This document shows, one piece after another, positions 9,201 through 18,172 of a stretch of DNA of 64,000 nt. Each line of letters starts with the position of its first letter. Position 1 is the stretch's first letter. Both the position numbers and the translations under genes were made by a program. The stretch is from Bradyrhizobium guangdongense (lineage in GTDB: Bacteria; Pseudomonadota; Alphaproteobacteria; Rhizobiales; Xanthobacteraceae). The notes under the pieces are model-generated. The model was not told where the DNA came from. It searched no databases and saw only the letters and a program-made list of their open reading frames with translations. The stretch is taken from the NCBI RefSeq assembly GCF_004114975.1, contig NZ_CP030051.1, forward strand, positions 7,157,501 through 7,221,500, read 5' to 3'.

Positions 9201-9536
9201 GGACGTGAGTTGGACGAGGAGGCTCTCTCAGGGCATCTATCCTCCAACTTAGTGGCCGTAGCACTCTTCTATAGAAGTGACCGCTTTGTCCGATTTCGGA
9301 CGGAGCTAATAGACGCTGCTAAGAATGCTTGGACGTATGTGCAAGCGCTTTCGTTCTATGAAAAGCTCTTGTATGCGATGCTCGTGCTCTACGGACTGTT
9401 TGCAAGCAGCATCTTCGTTGTTTGGCTTATTAAGCCGGGCATGCTCTGCTCTCTCTCACTGTGGTTAGACGATCAACCGGTCATCCATAATTTGGAGGGT
9501 GCTGGAAAACAGACGCCGGAAGGTCGTACTTCATGA
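6222..9536 (+). CDS. Exported, membrane-anchored WD40 beta-propeller protein
   Basis: This 1104-residue protein begins with a Sec-type signal (about residues 10-29, LILFSVAAFLAAPSAKC). It continues with many degenerate WD40 repeats, for example ITGSEDGSISVWD, YSHNDQIVVWD, VTGSEHGAITIW and VTGHESGDVHLI, enough for two propellers. One C-terminal membrane helix (about 1049-1071, AMLVLYGLFASSIFVVWLI) leaves a tail of about 33 residues. The predicted layout is a periplasmic propeller, one membrane pass and a short cytoplasmic tail. Its stop overlaps the start of the NACHT gene (ATGA), so the two are translated together. WD40 repeats usually form the sensor part of NACHT-WD40 proteins. Here that part appears split off and placed outside the cytoplasm. 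The function is inferred. Confidence 0.8.
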   Translation: MAFEQLQTLTKLILFSVAAFLAAPSAKCETADIQFEIQAAPESSSVIRPHPTRSDLFANVENSGEITLWQIESGNTPKKVLTAYESTSALELIEASDAKFNFHFLVGTISGELKIIDSRAHPICAGRDHSGAAISHIVYDSDSKLIITGSEDGSISVWDTKCKIVKERVFLHKRTLSGLSVVRGAKKVLSVSRDGTLFALDTSNVAAIGTVQLVKAEAGSLSSESELRGLAVSRDGQRLAIASHGTIEIFQTSILLDEIGKVHTATPLASCEASYVQERTLKFLPDDQYVVYSDFYDVFLWSAQPKSEKRSILHEIVSGQTPELIELLADDVTVVSGNRNAPPKLWRIGYAQVGPPIRIDEHRISDISITSSKKIVVSSERGLIRTLSQDGILSREGAEVKGNVFSIDVSDDGTNVIAGGPGYVRSIGLTNPKSTLWPTEGLNDQAGHTRFLPHSNRFIATSSFGKLGLFSLSDNEPLVVESLRPRYGTAMGVSISPSGALIAIAMSQDIDRLQKSRLMIFDGDGHFIKEIIAPHGDELPSGVSFSGNGKMLVSYSHNDQIVVWDVETGNSIGHPIKHLESSSLVGVRFINGDKSLLAVLNNGSIRVFNRNPDPSGRVVSYESKARDEFNLADMTRVMQLSDDESLLVTGSEHGAITIWQLGLAPLFTWLPANVHIGSVGFVDGASPLVCGEAGSLRCWDPIAGYFDVRSRPELGIPNSVEVHAARRLVSVSYSEKAVLITGLGREETRRVDLNDKPRWVDWSVDGYRLFVTLDDYKTIQILQIPADYQQAAVVSERKFGAPIRGVTPLAGGGLAVELLSSVVILSPAFEQQDQFDIPSSCNREWSSTRIVFSSDNTTAAMACQKLVVLEKHDGKWMVRFTHDLLNSVHALCFTRHGGLLVTGHESGDVHLIEAGSGNELKRIAFGHNVATVGCQDDILVVGSADGQFRYFSLPDAVPQGRSVLSPRGITTITHNGWVSRLGQDPAQVKGFAAGRELDEEALSGHLSSNLVAVALFYRSDRFVRFRTELIDAAKNAWTYVQALSFYEKLLYAMLVLYGLFASSIFVVWLIKPGMLCSLSLWLDDQPVIHNLEGAGKQTPEGRTS

Positions 9537-10744
9537 GCATCGAAATGTTCGAACTGGGCAAGCAGTGTGCCCGGATCCTTTCCCTGATCAACTTATTGGG
9601 TACCACCAACCGAGCGATATCCGCTTGGCTAAGTGCAAGTAGATCTTCATTGGCCGCTCATGGATTCTTCGAACGTCCTTCGGTGAAGCAACGGCAAAGC
9701 TACGTAAATATTGGGCGAGAAAGTGTGATCGAGCAGGCGGTGACCGCAAAGATTGTGCGGCTCTGGATCTCGGGTGCGGGTGGAAGCGGGAAGAGCTCAC
9801 TTGCATTTGAAGCTGGTCGACGATGCTTTGCGGATGGGCGCTTCGTTCCAGTTGTTGTCGATTTCGCGTGGAGGGCTTCGCTCCACGATTACGTTGCTGC
9901 TGCATTAAGCGGCCCAATGGCGAAATCGATGGTGCCACGTACCTTCGCGAGCCGCCTCATAGAAGCGGGATACGTGGGGTTGATTTTCGACGGGCTAAGT
10001 GAGTTTCAAAGGTCCAACGCCGTTGACGAAATTGTTGAAGCCGTCAGAAACAGGAAATTGACCCACGTTTTAATCACATCACGTCACTCGTGCCCTGATC
10101 CCGAGCTGTTTACCGAAGTTCACATAGGATATTTGAACGAGGAGCAATTGAAGCAATTGATTTCGGGCTTGATCTCGAAGGAAAGGGAAGAAGAGGCAAC
10201 TCGCGCTCTTCTGGAGTTTTCGGAAGGTCAGGGGCTGAGCCCACTGTTTGCGCGGCTGGCGTTAGACTATTTGGCAGATCATAAAAGTCTGCCCAAAGAC
10301 TTTTCCGAATTGATAAACAGCTACTTGCTGTCTCTTCGTGCAAAAATAACTAGTGCCCCGAGCGAGGGTGATTTTCTCAGAGCCTGCCGTCTTGCCGCCA
10401 CTGCGTGCTTAGATGATGATTGTGCTCCGCAGGACGTGTCCGAAGATTACTTGCGCGGTGTGTTTGATGCCGAAGGTGTCCAGAGGCCCTTTTTCAGTTC
10501 TTCTGGGGAAAAATTCTCATCCTTTGAGTTGATACGAGAGCTGCGAGATTGTGGAATCCTTCAGGGCCGAATTTCAAACGCAACCTTACGCCTGGATTTT
10601 GTACATCACCCAATCGCAGAGCATTTGGCCACCTGGAAGACACCGTCAGTTGCTCCAGCCACACGGAGCGTGAATTCCGACTTGTGTTCTCCGGTTAAGC
10701 AGCCGCCGTCAGCTGAACCAACATCTTCTCAACGCTTTGAATAG
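9533..10744 (+). CDS. NACHT/STAND-type P-loop NTPase
   Basis: This 403-residue protein has Walker A GAGGSGKSS (81-89), a NACHT-style Walker B LIFDGLSEF (150-158), sensor I LITSRHS (180-186) and EEQLKQLI just after it. The winged-helix motif FVHHPIAEHLA (356-366) matches the family's F-H-E-LA pattern. There is no signal peptide or clear membrane helix, so it should be cytoplasmic. It has no fused effector or C-terminal sensor repeats; the last 30 residues are disordered. The 4-bp overlap with the WD40 gene suggests a complex in which the WD40 protein senses and this NTPase signals. In known STAND proteins NTP binding drives oligomerisation. I cannot see an effector domain. Confidence 0.8.
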   Translation: MSIEMFELGKQCARILSLINLLGTTNRAISAWLSASRSSLAAHGFFERPSVKQRQSYVNIGRESVIEQAVTAKIVRLWISGAGGSGKSSLAFEAGRRCFADGRFVPVVVDFAWRASLHDYVAAALSGPMAKSMVPRTFASRLIEAGYVGLIFDGLSEFQRSNAVDEIVEAVRNRKLTHVLITSRHSCPDPELFTEVHIGYLNEEQLKQLISGLISKEREEEATRALLEFSEGQGLSPLFARLALDYLADHKSLPKDFSELINSYLLSLRAKITSAPSEGDFLRACRLAATACLDDDCAPQDVSEDYLRGVFDAEGVQRPFFSSSGEKFSSFELIRELRDCGILQGRISNATLRLDFVHHPIAEHLATWKTPSVAPATRSVNSDLCSPVKQPPSAEPTSSQRFE

Positions 10745-11113
10745 AAGCCTGCGCTCGCCCAAAACTGCTCTAAATTCATCATATCACTATACCCCGCCAT
10801 GACTGCAGCGCGGGTAACATCACTGCTCCAATGTGTTGGCCTGGTCCGGTGCGGGTCATTGTTGACTCCTTTATCAGAGGCTGAGGACTCGTTGATGTCC
10901 GCTCCTGGCCGTAAGCGCCAGCGTTCGGTCTAACCAAAGAAGAAAGCCCCCAGAATCTGAGGGCCGGACTATTGGTCCAAGTTTGATCCGCGCTGATCGG
11001 GCGCCTAACCTATACGGTCCGACAGGCCTTCCGATGGTCCCCACAACGGTTCTCCTCCTGCTGGAGCATCAATCCGCCGTGTCTAAGATGGGAGGCGGTA
11101 GCTTCTTGTTCTA
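10745..11113. other. Intergenic stretch, no gene seen
   Basis: There is no supported gene. An imperfect hairpin (GCCC-CCAGA / TCTGAGGGC, about 10946-10966) could end transcription of the WD40/NACHT unit. The rest looks like decayed sequence of mixed composition. Confidence 0.35.
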
Positions 11114-11455
11114 TCAGTACTCACTGGCAAGCATCAGCGTAAGCACACGCGTTGTTTGTCTGGGATCGCTCGGGTCCGCCGAGCCGAATTCGCAGCGCTC
11201 GTCGTAGTAATCTATCTTCCAAAAGAACGTCCGATTGCAGAGCTCAAAGCTGCCGAAGTCGTGCTCTCCGCGAGGATCGTTGCCCATCTCGAATTGGTCG
11301 AAGGCGGCGACAAGCTGTAATGCCTTCGCCTTCACCATTTCCGGCAGGCCTTCGACACCGCAGGTGGTGAGCACCATTCCGCCCGCGAAACTGCGGCGGA
11401 ACGCATCGTTGAGTTCTCGGATCCGAGCTACGTGTTCTTTGCTCCGTGCGTCCAT
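11114..11455 (-). CDS. DUF3768 family protein
   Basis: This 113-residue protein has the signature pattern of DUF3768: RIRELNDAFRR at the N-terminus, then NDPRGEHDFGSFEL and FFWKIDYYD, and finally DPRQTTRVLTLMLASEY. The family has no known biochemical function and is frequent on rhizobial plasmids and islands. It starts 9 bp after the stop of the Cys-rich gene at 11465-11707, so the two form an operon. The gene appears intact. Confidence 0.85.
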   Translation of the reverse strand: MDARSKEHVARIRELNDAFRRSFAGGMVLTTCGVEGLPEMVKAKALQLVAAFDQFEMGNDPRGEHDFGSFELCNRTFFWKIDYYDERCEFGSADPSDPRQTTRVLTLMLASEY

Positions 11456-11464
11456 GCTCGCCTC

Positions 11465-11707
11465 CTAAATGAGACCGGCTAGAACGAGAACGGAAACCAT
11501 GGTGTTGCCGCCGCACCCTTCGCAGTAGCCCTCTTCTTGATCGGATTCCAAGCGCTCGATGCGATCGCAGCCCTCAGTCATGCAAATGGCCGGACACAGG
11601 TTATCGGCCGCGAGCAAGACAAATAGGTCGTCGATGGTTGCGAAGCCTTCTGCCTCGCAGACCATCATGAGTTTTGCGCTCTTTGCAGAAAGAACAATAT
11701 CAGACAT
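11465..11707 (-). CDS. Small cysteine-rich protein, partner of DUF3768
   Basis: This 80-residue protein starts MSDIVLSAKSAKLM; GAGGAG lies 5 nt before the ATG, a strong ribosome site. The second half has CPAICMTEGC and CEGCGGNT, which could bind one metal ion. The function is unknown. It is co-directional with and 9 bp upstream of the DUF3768 gene. An 80-bp gap to the IS21 end probably contains the promoter. Confidence 0.7.
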   Translation of the reverse strand: MSDIVLSAKSAKLMMVCEAEGFATIDDLFVLLAADNLCPAICMTEGCDRIERLESDQEEGYCEGCGGNTMVSVLVLAGLI

Positions 11708-11882
11708 GCACTCCTCCTCGCTGCCAGGACCCGACAATTCAGGTGCTGGAGTGCGGGGCGGAGATACGTGTCGTTCGGCCTGCAATATTGACCCCCTAAG
11801 CCGGGGGATCGGCGTCCAAAATTGACCCCCTACAGATTGGTCTGTTGCGTTGCCTGCTTTGGAACGAAGCAGGTGGTGGGGG

Positions 11883-13382
11883 ATGCTGATCGTGGAGACG
11901 ATTGCCCGGATCCGGCGCGAGCACTTCATCAAGGGCAAGACGATCAAGGAGATCGCCCGTGACCTGAAGGTATCGCGGAACACGGTTCGGAAGGTGCTGA
12001 GGTCGGGAGAGACCTCCTTCGAGTACGAGCGGCAGGTGCAGCCGCGGCCAAAGCTGGGACGATGGGCAGCAGAGCTTGATGGATTGCTGGCGGCGAACGC
12101 GGCTAAATCGGCTCGCGAACAGCTGACGTTGATCCGGATCTTCGAAGAGCTGCGCGGCCGCGGCTATGACGGCGGTTACGATGCGGTGCGGCGTTACGCC
12201 AGGCGGTGGAGCAAAGAACGCGGGCAATCGACCGCGGCCGCTTATGTCCCGCTGAGCTTTGCCCCAGGCGAAGCCTACCAGTTCGACTGGAGCCACGAGG
12301 TGGTCTTGCTGAGCGGCACCACGGTGATGGTGAAGGCCGCCCATGTCCGGCTCTGTCACAGCCGCATGCTGTTCGTGCGGGCCTATCCGCGGGAGACGCA
12401 GGAGATGGTGTTCGACGCCCACGACCGGGCGTTCGCCCTGTTCAAAGGCACCTGCACCCGCGGCATCTATGACAACATGAAGACCGCCGTGGAGACGATC
12501 TTCGTCGGTAAAGGGCGTCTCTACAATCGCCGCTTCCTGCAGATGTGCAGTCACTATCTGGTCGATCCGGTCGCCTGCACGCCAGCGTCGGGCTGGGAGA
12601 AGGGGCAGGTCGAGAACCAGGTCGGGCTGGTGCGAGAACGCTTCTTCACGCCGCGGCTGCGGTTCAAAAACCTCGACGAGTTAAACGCCTGGCTGCTCGA
12701 CAAATGCATCGCCTACGCCAAGGCTCATCGCCATCCGGAGCTGGTCGATCAGACGATCTGGGACGTGTTCGAAGCCGAACGCCCCAATCTCGTTCCCTAT
12801 GCCGGCCGCTTCGACGGCTTCCATGCGGTGACGGCATCGGTCTCGAAGACCTGCCTGGTGCGCTTCGACAACAACAAGTACTCGGTCGCAGCCAGCGCAG
12901 TCGGACGCCCCGTCGAGGTTCAAGCCTATGCCGATCGCATCGTGATCCGTCAGGATGGACGCATCGTTGCCGAGCACCCGCGATCCTTTGGCCGCGGCGA
13001 TACCGTCTACGACCCCTGGCATTATGTGCCGGTGCTCGCCCGCAAACCCGGCGCCTTGCGTAATGGTGCTCCCTTCAAAGACTGGGTGCTGCCGGCCGCG
13101 ATCGAGCGGATCCGGCGCAAGCTTGCCAGCACCGACGATGGCAATCGGCAGATGGTCGACATCCTCAACGCGGTGCTGACTGACGGTCTGCCCGCGGTGG
13201 AAGCGGCCTGTGCCGAAGCGCTCAGTCACAGCGTCCATTCCGCCGATGTCGTGCTCAATATCCTGGCCCGTCAACGCGAACCCGCCCCACCGGCCAACAT
13301 CATGACGCCGGCCGCACTGACGCTCCGTCATGCACCGATCGCCGATTGTGCTCGCTACGACAACCTCCGGAGGACCATCTGA
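11883..13382 (+). CDS. istA: IS21-family transposase IstA
   Basis: This 499-residue transposase has an N-terminal helix-turn-helix ([19 protein letters not shown], about residues 21-39). The DDE integrase-type core includes [26 protein letters not shown] and [12 protein letters not shown]. The C-terminal domain is beta-rich. The start at 11883 follows GGGGG; a frame 33 nt upstream is open. The stop overlaps the istB start by one base. It looks full length, so the element may still be functional. Confidence 0.93.
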   Translation: MLIVETIARIRREHFIKGKTIKEIARDLKVSRNTVRKVLRSGETSFEYERQVQPRPKLGRWAAELDGLLAANAAKSAREQLTLIRIFEELRGRGYDGGYDAVRRYARRWSKERGQSTAAAYVPLSFAPGEAYQFDWSHEVVLLSGTTVMVKAAHVRLCHSRMLFVRAYPRETQEMVFDAHDRAFALFKGTCTRGIYDNMKTAVETIFVGKGRLYNRRFLQMCSHYLVDPVACTPASGWEKGQVENQVGLVRERFFTPRLRFKNLDELNAWLLDKCIAYAKAHRHPELVDQTIWDVFEAERPNLVPYAGRFDGFHAVTASVSKTCLVRFDNNKYSVAASAVGRPVEVQAYADRIVIRQDGRIVAEHPRSFGRGDTVYDPWHYVPVLARKPGALRNGAPFKDWVLPAAIERIRRKLASTDDGNRQMVDILNAVLTDGLPAVEAACAEALSHSVHSADVVLNILARQREPAPPANIMTPAALTLRHAPIADCARYDNLRRTI

Positions 13383-14245
13383 TGGAACGAACCCAAATCT
13401 TCGACCTCATGGGCGAACTCAAGCTCTACGGCATGAAGGCTGCCTTCGACGAGATCATGGCGACTGCCGTCAAGCGCCAGCACGAACCTCAGCGCATTGT
13501 CGGCGACCTGCTCAACGCCGAGATCAACGAGAAGCAAGCCAGGTCGATCAAATACCAGCTCACCATTGCCAAGCTGCCGCTCGCCAAGGACATCGCCGAC
13601 TTCCAGTTCGACGGCACGCCGATCAATCAGACTCTCGTCAATGATGTCGCTGGCGGCGGCTTCATCGCCCAACAACGCAACGTCGTGCTGGTTGGCGGCA
13701 CTGGCACAGGCAAAACCCACCTGGCCATCGCCATCGCCAGAAGCTGCATCCGATCCGGTGCCCGCGGCCGCTTCTTCAACGTAGTCGACCTCGTCAATCG
13801 CCTCGAGACCGAGACCCGCAACGGACGGCAAGGACGGCTCGCCGAGCATCTGACCCGGATGGACTTCATCGTGCTGGATGAACTCGGCTATTTGCCCTTC
13901 GCGCAGTCCGGTGGCCAGCTTCTCTTCCACCTCGTCAGCCGGCTCTATGAGCGCGCCTCCGTCATCGTGACCACCAATCTCGCCTTCGGCGAATGGCCGA
14001 GCGTGTTCGGCGACGCCAAAATGACCACCGCGCTGCTCGACCGATTGACCCATCACTGCGACATCGTCGAGACCGGCAACGATAGCTGGCGGTTCAAGAG
14101 TCGAGACGACGATCACGCCACCCGCGCTCGTCTCGCCTCCGCTATCCCGGCCAGCTCCGACGAGACGAGCGCTACCAGCAAAACCCGCCGCACGAAGGGG
14201 TCAAAATTGGACGCCGATGAGGGGTCAAATTTGCAGGCCGATTGA
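13382..14245 (+). CDS. istB: IS21-family helper ATPase IstB
   Basis: This 287-residue AAA+ ATPase, related to DnaC, loads or directs the transposase to target DNA. Walker A is [12 protein letters not shown] (about residues 104-115) and Walker B is [10 protein letters not shown]. The arginine-rich segment near the end ([20 protein letters not shown]) is typical. The last 25 residues are encoded by the terminal repeat region, so the stop lies 2 bp inside the element end. Confidence 0.93.
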   Translation: MERTQIFDLMGELKLYGMKAAFDEIMATAVKRQHEPQRIVGDLLNAEINEKQARSIKYQLTIAKLPLAKDIADFQFDGTPINQTLVNDVAGGGFIAQQRNVVLVGGTGTGKTHLAIAIARSCIRSGARGRFFNVVDLVNRLETETRNGRQGRLAEHLTRMDFIVLDELGYLPFAQSGGQLLFHLVSRLYERASVIVTTNLAFGEWPSVFGDAKMTTALLDRLTHHCDIVETGNDSWRFKSRDDDHATRARLASAIPASSDETSATSKTRRTKGSKLDADEGSNLQAD

Positions 14246-16326
14246 CAGAAGGTTTCGACTTCGCCACGCATGGTCTCTGATTGCTTCGATAAATCGCTGG
14301 ACGCCTGCAACACCTGATGGGCAGCAGCGCCGGTATCCCCGGCGGCCTGCTGAACCCCGGCGACATTCGCCGAGATTTCGCTGGTGCCGAGCGCCGCCTG
14401 CTGGACGTTGCGAGCGATCTCCTGCGTCGCTGACCCCTGTTCTTCGACGGCACTGGCAATCGCCGACGCGATCTCGTTCATCTCAGTGATCGTTCCGGTG
14501 ATGCTGCGGATCGCAGTGACCGCGTCGGCTGACGAGTTCTGGATCGACGCAATCTGGGCGCCGATCTGCTCTGTCGCCTTGGCGGTCTGCTCAGCCAGGC
14601 TCTTGACCTCGGCTGCCACCACGGCAAATCCCCGGCCAGCTTCTCCAGCGCGAGCCGCTTCGATTGTGGCGTTTAGTGCGAGCAAGTTGGTCTGCGAGGC
14701 GATGTCGTTGATGAGCTTGACCACGTCGCCAATGCTGGAGGCACTCTCGTAGAGGCCTTGCACTGTGGTATTGGTGCGACCAGCCTCTTCGACGGCCTTC
14801 TGGGCTATGGTAGCCGACTGCGCCACCTGACGGCTGATTTCGGTGACAGAGCTGGCCAGCTCCTCTGAAGCGGCAGCGACGGTCTGCACGTTGGAGGAGG
14901 CTTCCTCAGTCGCAGCCGCGACCGCGGTCGCCTGGTTGGAAGTCTCTTCCGCCGTTGCCGTCATCGACGAGGCCGTCGCTTGCAACTCGGTGGACGCTGA
15001 CGCAACCGACCGCAATACCGTGGAAATGCTTGCATCGAAGGCTTGGGTCAGTTCGTTGACCCGCGCGGCCCGCGCCACGCGTGCCTTGATTGCCTCGGCC
15101 TCCTTGTCAGCAAGCTCCTTGGCCTTAATCATGTTTTCCTTGAAGATCAGCACCGCCCGCGCCATCAGGCCAATCTCGTCCTTCTTATCGGTCGCAGGGA
15201 CCGCAACCGAGTGGTCGCCGTCGGCTAGTTGCCCCATGGCCCCTACCATTTCGAGGATCGGCGGAACGATCGAACGATTGGTTAGGTACACGACGGCGGC
15301 GGCGACACCAATGCCGACGCCGAGCAGTACCCAAAGCAAGGTCATCAGGAAGCCGGTTTCCACCAGAACCATCGCCCCGTCCTGTTTCAGGCTATCCTGT
15401 TGGCGGGAAACCATGCCGCCGGAACGTGAGCCAGCTGCATTCTTCACGCCGACAAAAATATCGAGCAGCTTGTTTGCACGGGGCGCTGCCTCGTTGGTCA
15501 AAAACCATTGCGCCATGTTCCAGCGATCCGAGGCGCGAATGTCGAACATTTTCTGCGGCAGCGGCGCGAACTTGGCACGAGCCGCAACGAGCGCGTCGAA
15601 GGCTTTCTGCTGATCGGGCGTCATTTCCGATCTCCGTTGCTCCAACGCATCGAATTTCTTCTGATTGAGAGCCCAGAGCTCGACGAACTCGTTTTTGAAT
15701 GTCACGTCAGCGGTCAGCAGATAGGCGCGAATCGCACCGATTGCCATTGCCATGCTGCCACGCATATCGGCAAAGGTGATCAAGAGGCTCTTGCGCGCGT
15801 CGGTCGAAGCGATGCTGCCTTCCTCGTCGATGATCGAGGTTGCCTTTTGCAGCATAAGCTTGGCAAGCGGCGCCGCCTCGGTCGCGAGGATCTTTGCTGC
15901 GGGTTGCTCGTCGATGGTGTGGGCGATCGCTTCAGCCCTGTCCTGCGCGTTGCGCAACTCGTCGAGCAGCGGCTTAGCCTCTTTCCAGTCCACCTTGTTC
16001 TGCTCGACCGTCCATTGGCCTGAGAGATGGTCCATCTCGGAACCACGCGCCTGGATGTCCTTCCAGAGCACTGCGCGCTCGACCTTGAATGTGTCATTGC
16101 CGGTGATGAGCCAGCCGCGCAGCGAGGCGAGCGAGGCGTATACCCCCGCCACCAGATCACCGGCGGTTATTGCGGTTGGGACCCGCAAATTTACGGTCTG
16201 ATCGGTGGCTTCGCTGACGGCGCGAACCTTGCTGATGGTGATGCCTACCACTGCGGCGAGGAGAACACAGAGCGCACCAAAGCCCAAGATCAATCGTCCA
16301 CGGATTTTCAATTGCAAGAATGCCAT
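14113..16326 (-). CDS. Methyl-accepting chemotaxis protein, C-terminus cut by IS21
   Basis: The domains run in order: a membrane helix (about 10-33, [17 protein letters not shown]), a periplasmic helical sensor of about 270 residues, a second helix ([19 protein letters not shown]), a HAMP domain, and a long coiled-coil signalling domain whose hairpin tip holds [19 protein letters not shown]. It should relay periplasmic ligand signals to CheA/CheW. Native sequence ends at VETF; from 14247 the frame runs into the IS end and adds about 45 foreign residues. Only a few native residues are lost, so function may survive. There is no CheR-binding pentapeptide. ATG 16326 is chosen over an upstream TTG. 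Confidence 0.88.
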   Translation of the reverse strand: MAFLQLKIRGRLILGFGALCVLLAAVVGITISKVRAVSEATDQTVNLRVPTAITAGDLVAGVYASLASLRGWLITGNDTFKVERAVLWKDIQARGSEMDHLSGQWTVEQNKVDWKEAKPLLDELRNAQDRAEAIAHTIDEQPAAKILATEAAPLAKLMLQKATSIIDEEGSIASTDARKSLLITFADMRGSMAMAIGAIRAYLLTADVTFKNEFVELWALNQKKFDALEQRRSEMTPDQQKAFDALVAARAKFAPLPQKMFDIRASDRWNMAQWFLTNEAAPRANKLLDIFVGVKNAAGSRSGGMVSRQQDSLKQDGAMVLVETGFLMTLLWVLLGVGIGVAAAVVYLTNRSIVPPILEMVGAMGQLADGDHSVAVPATDKKDEIGLMARAVLIFKENMIKAKELADKEAEAIKARVARAARVNELTQAFDASISTVLRSVASASTELQATASSMTATAEETSNQATAVAAATEEASSNVQTVAAASEELASSVTEISRQVAQSATIAQKAVEEAGRTNTTVQGLYESASSIGDVVKLINDIASQTNLLALNATIEAARAGEAGRGFAVVAAEVKSLAEQTAKATEQIGAQIASIQNSSADAVTAIRSITGTITEMNEIASAIASAVEEQGSATQEIARNVQQAALGTSEISANVAGVQQAAGDTGAAAHQVLQASSDLSKQSETMRGEVETFCQSACKFDPSSASNFDPFVRRVLLVALVSSELAGIAEARRARVA

Positions 16327-16529
16327 TGCCAAAATCCCCAAAAGGCAGCTGCGAGCCGTTCTGAGGTAGGCTGAGCGTTAATCATAAAGATTGCGTCAAC
16401 TGGTGATCCGTACTTGTACGCCTTTCAGTCAAAACGCGCTTACGTCTCACTCATTGGAATGCTCTGGTTTCCGAGTCATTTTTCCGCGAAACGCGCCTTG
16501 CAGCAATTGAGTCGTGGACGTCTGCTGTT

Positions 16530-18042
16530 GGCCGATTCCGTTGAAAAAGGGCGGCAGTATTTCATTGTAATAGCTTCGTTGCGACGAGGCCGAAATGCCC
16601 TATCGACCCTATGCGAGCCTCGGGGTGGGCATCGGGATCAGCTTGGCCATCTTTCGAAGGTTCTGGGCGGTTGCCGCGAGGATGAACTCGTCGCGCGCGC
16701 CGTTGGGGCCTCGTAAACGCAATCGGTCGAGCTTGAGAATGCGCTTCAGGTGGGCGAACAACATTTCGATTTTCTTGCGGAGCCGGCGCGAGGTGCCTCC
16801 CTCCCACGATCTCGCGATCTGGCGCGCCATGTCGCGAGCGCCTTCGTAGATCGAGCGCGGCACCCTCCGTGATGCCTGCTTGGGGCAACACTGACCCTTC
16901 AATGCGCATCGATCACAATCGCGCTTGCTGGCGAGGTAGAGCATGGTGGCACCGTCATTCACCAACGTTCCGGTCGTGGTAAGAACTTTGCCACCAGGGC
17001 AACGATAGATGTCGCCAGCATGGTCATAGGTGAAGTCGTCGCGCGAGAAGATACCGTCTGTGCGTGCCGACTTGTCGAAGACTGTAACGTGCGGCTCGAT
17101 GCCGTGCTCATAGACCAGCCAAGCCAGCATCTCAGCCGAGCCATAGCCGCTGTCACCGAGGAGCCGGCTCGGATAGAGATCAAACCGCTCCAGCGAGCGC
17201 TCAATCATGCGCTTAGCGGCCAATACCTCGGCCTGCCGGATTGCCGTCGTTGCCTCAACATCGACGATGATCGCGTTCTCAATGTCGACCAGGTAGTTCG
17301 TCGAATAGGCGAAAAAGGCTTGGCCGCCGTGCGCCCCCGTCCAGCGCGCCGCCGGATCAGAGGGCGATACGAACTTCGGGGTAACCTCGGTCGCGGCTCC
17401 GAACGCGGCATCATCCAGGACAGCCAGATACTCATCGATTGCTCGGCCAGCAGCATCCGGCGGAAGTCCCTTATCGCCTTCGATTCCCTTCTGCCGGTTG
17501 GCATCGGCCTTGATGAGGCTCGCATCGACTGCAAATCCTTCACCACCGACCAGTCGCTCCTCGATGCAGCGGCGCAACACGCTCTCGAACACGCGACGGA
17601 AGAGATTGCTCTGCCGGAAGCGGCCATGCCTGTTCTTGGAGAATGTCGAATGATCCGGCACCGCCCCTTCCAGACCAAGCCGGCAGAACCACCGGTAGGC
17701 CAAATTGAGGTGAACCTCATCGCACAGGCGCCGCTCTGACCGGATGCCGAAGCAGTAGCCGATCAGGAGCATCCGGATCATCAGTTCGGGATCGATCGAA
17801 GGCCGGCCGATGCGGCTGTAGAAAGGCGCCAAGTCTTGCCTGATCTCTTGCAGATCGACAAACCTGTCGACCGATCTCAAGAGATGGTCGGAGGGAATAT
17901 GCTTCTCCAGCGAGAACTCATAGAACAACGCAGCCTGTTCGACTTGCTGATGCCCCATCATGATCTTCAGTCCTGCCAATTAGACAGACTGAATCACTGC
18001 TATCCTTGAGTCGCAACACCGCCTTTTTCAACAAAATCGGCC
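16530..18042. mobile_element. IS1182-type insertion sequence (1.5 kb)
   Basis: Inverted ends share GGCCGATT, two variable bases, then GTTGAAAAAGG (16530 onward and 18042 backward), flanking one transposase gene on the minus strand. The exact outer borders and target duplication are not certain. The flanks on both sides are gene-free for 130-200 bp. Confidence 0.75.
16609..17961 (-). CDS. IS1182-family transposase
   Basis: This 450-residue DDE transposase has an N-terminal segment FYSRIGRPSIDPELMIRMLL and then EVHLNLAYRWFC, both hallmarks of this family. The catalytic core has VDASLIKADAN and LGDSGYGSAEML, and the cysteine cluster CDRCALKGQCC sits near the C-terminus. It ends with a helical stretch including KKIEMLFAHLKRI. 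The start is ATG 17961, preceded by AGGA at about 9 nt. No frameshift is seen. Confidence 0.92.
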   Translation of the reverse strand: MMGHQQVEQAALFYEFSLEKHIPSDHLLRSVDRFVDLQEIRQDLAPFYSRIGRPSIDPELMIRMLLIGYCFGIRSERRLCDEVHLNLAYRWFCRLGLEGAVPDHSTFSKNRHGRFRQSNLFRRVFESVLRRCIEERLVGGEGFAVDASLIKADANRQKGIEGDKGLPPDAAGRAIDEYLAVLDDAAFGAATEVTPKFVSPSDPAARWTGAHGGQAFFAYSTNYLVDIENAIIVDVEATTAIRQAEVLAAKRMIERSLERFDLYPSRLLGDSGYGSAEMLAWLVYEHGIEPHVTVFDKSARTDGIFSRDDFTYDHAGDIYRCPGGKVLTTTGTLVNDGATMLYLASKRDCDRCALKGQCCPKQASRRVPRSIYEGARDMARQIARSWEGGTSRRLRKKIEMLFAHLKRILKLDRLRLRGPNGARDEFILAATAQNLRKMAKLIPMPTPRLA

Positions 18043-18172
18043 CTTCTCGGAAGTCCGAGAACGTCCGCTCGCGCCGTTGTTGGGGGACAAGCGGACACCA
18101 GGTACGCCTACTCTCAGCGGCAGATTTTATGAGTACGCACCCTAGATGCGGTTGGGCTCGTCGAGATGAAAC

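Larger units (their letters stand above)
11769..14247. mobile_element. IS21-family insertion sequence (2.48 kb)
   Basis: The ends begin TGTC, and share TCGGCCTGCAA followed by TTGACCCC, in inverted orientation (11769 onward and 14247 backward). A second internal TTGACCCC copy lies near each end, as in IS21 multiple terminal repeats. The element carries istA and istB in one direction. No target-site duplication matches across the flanks (GATACG on the left, GAAGGT on the right), which suggests a later rearrangement. If the ends are set 12 bp inward, GGCC occurs on both sides, but that is palindromic and ambiguous. Confidence 0.85.
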
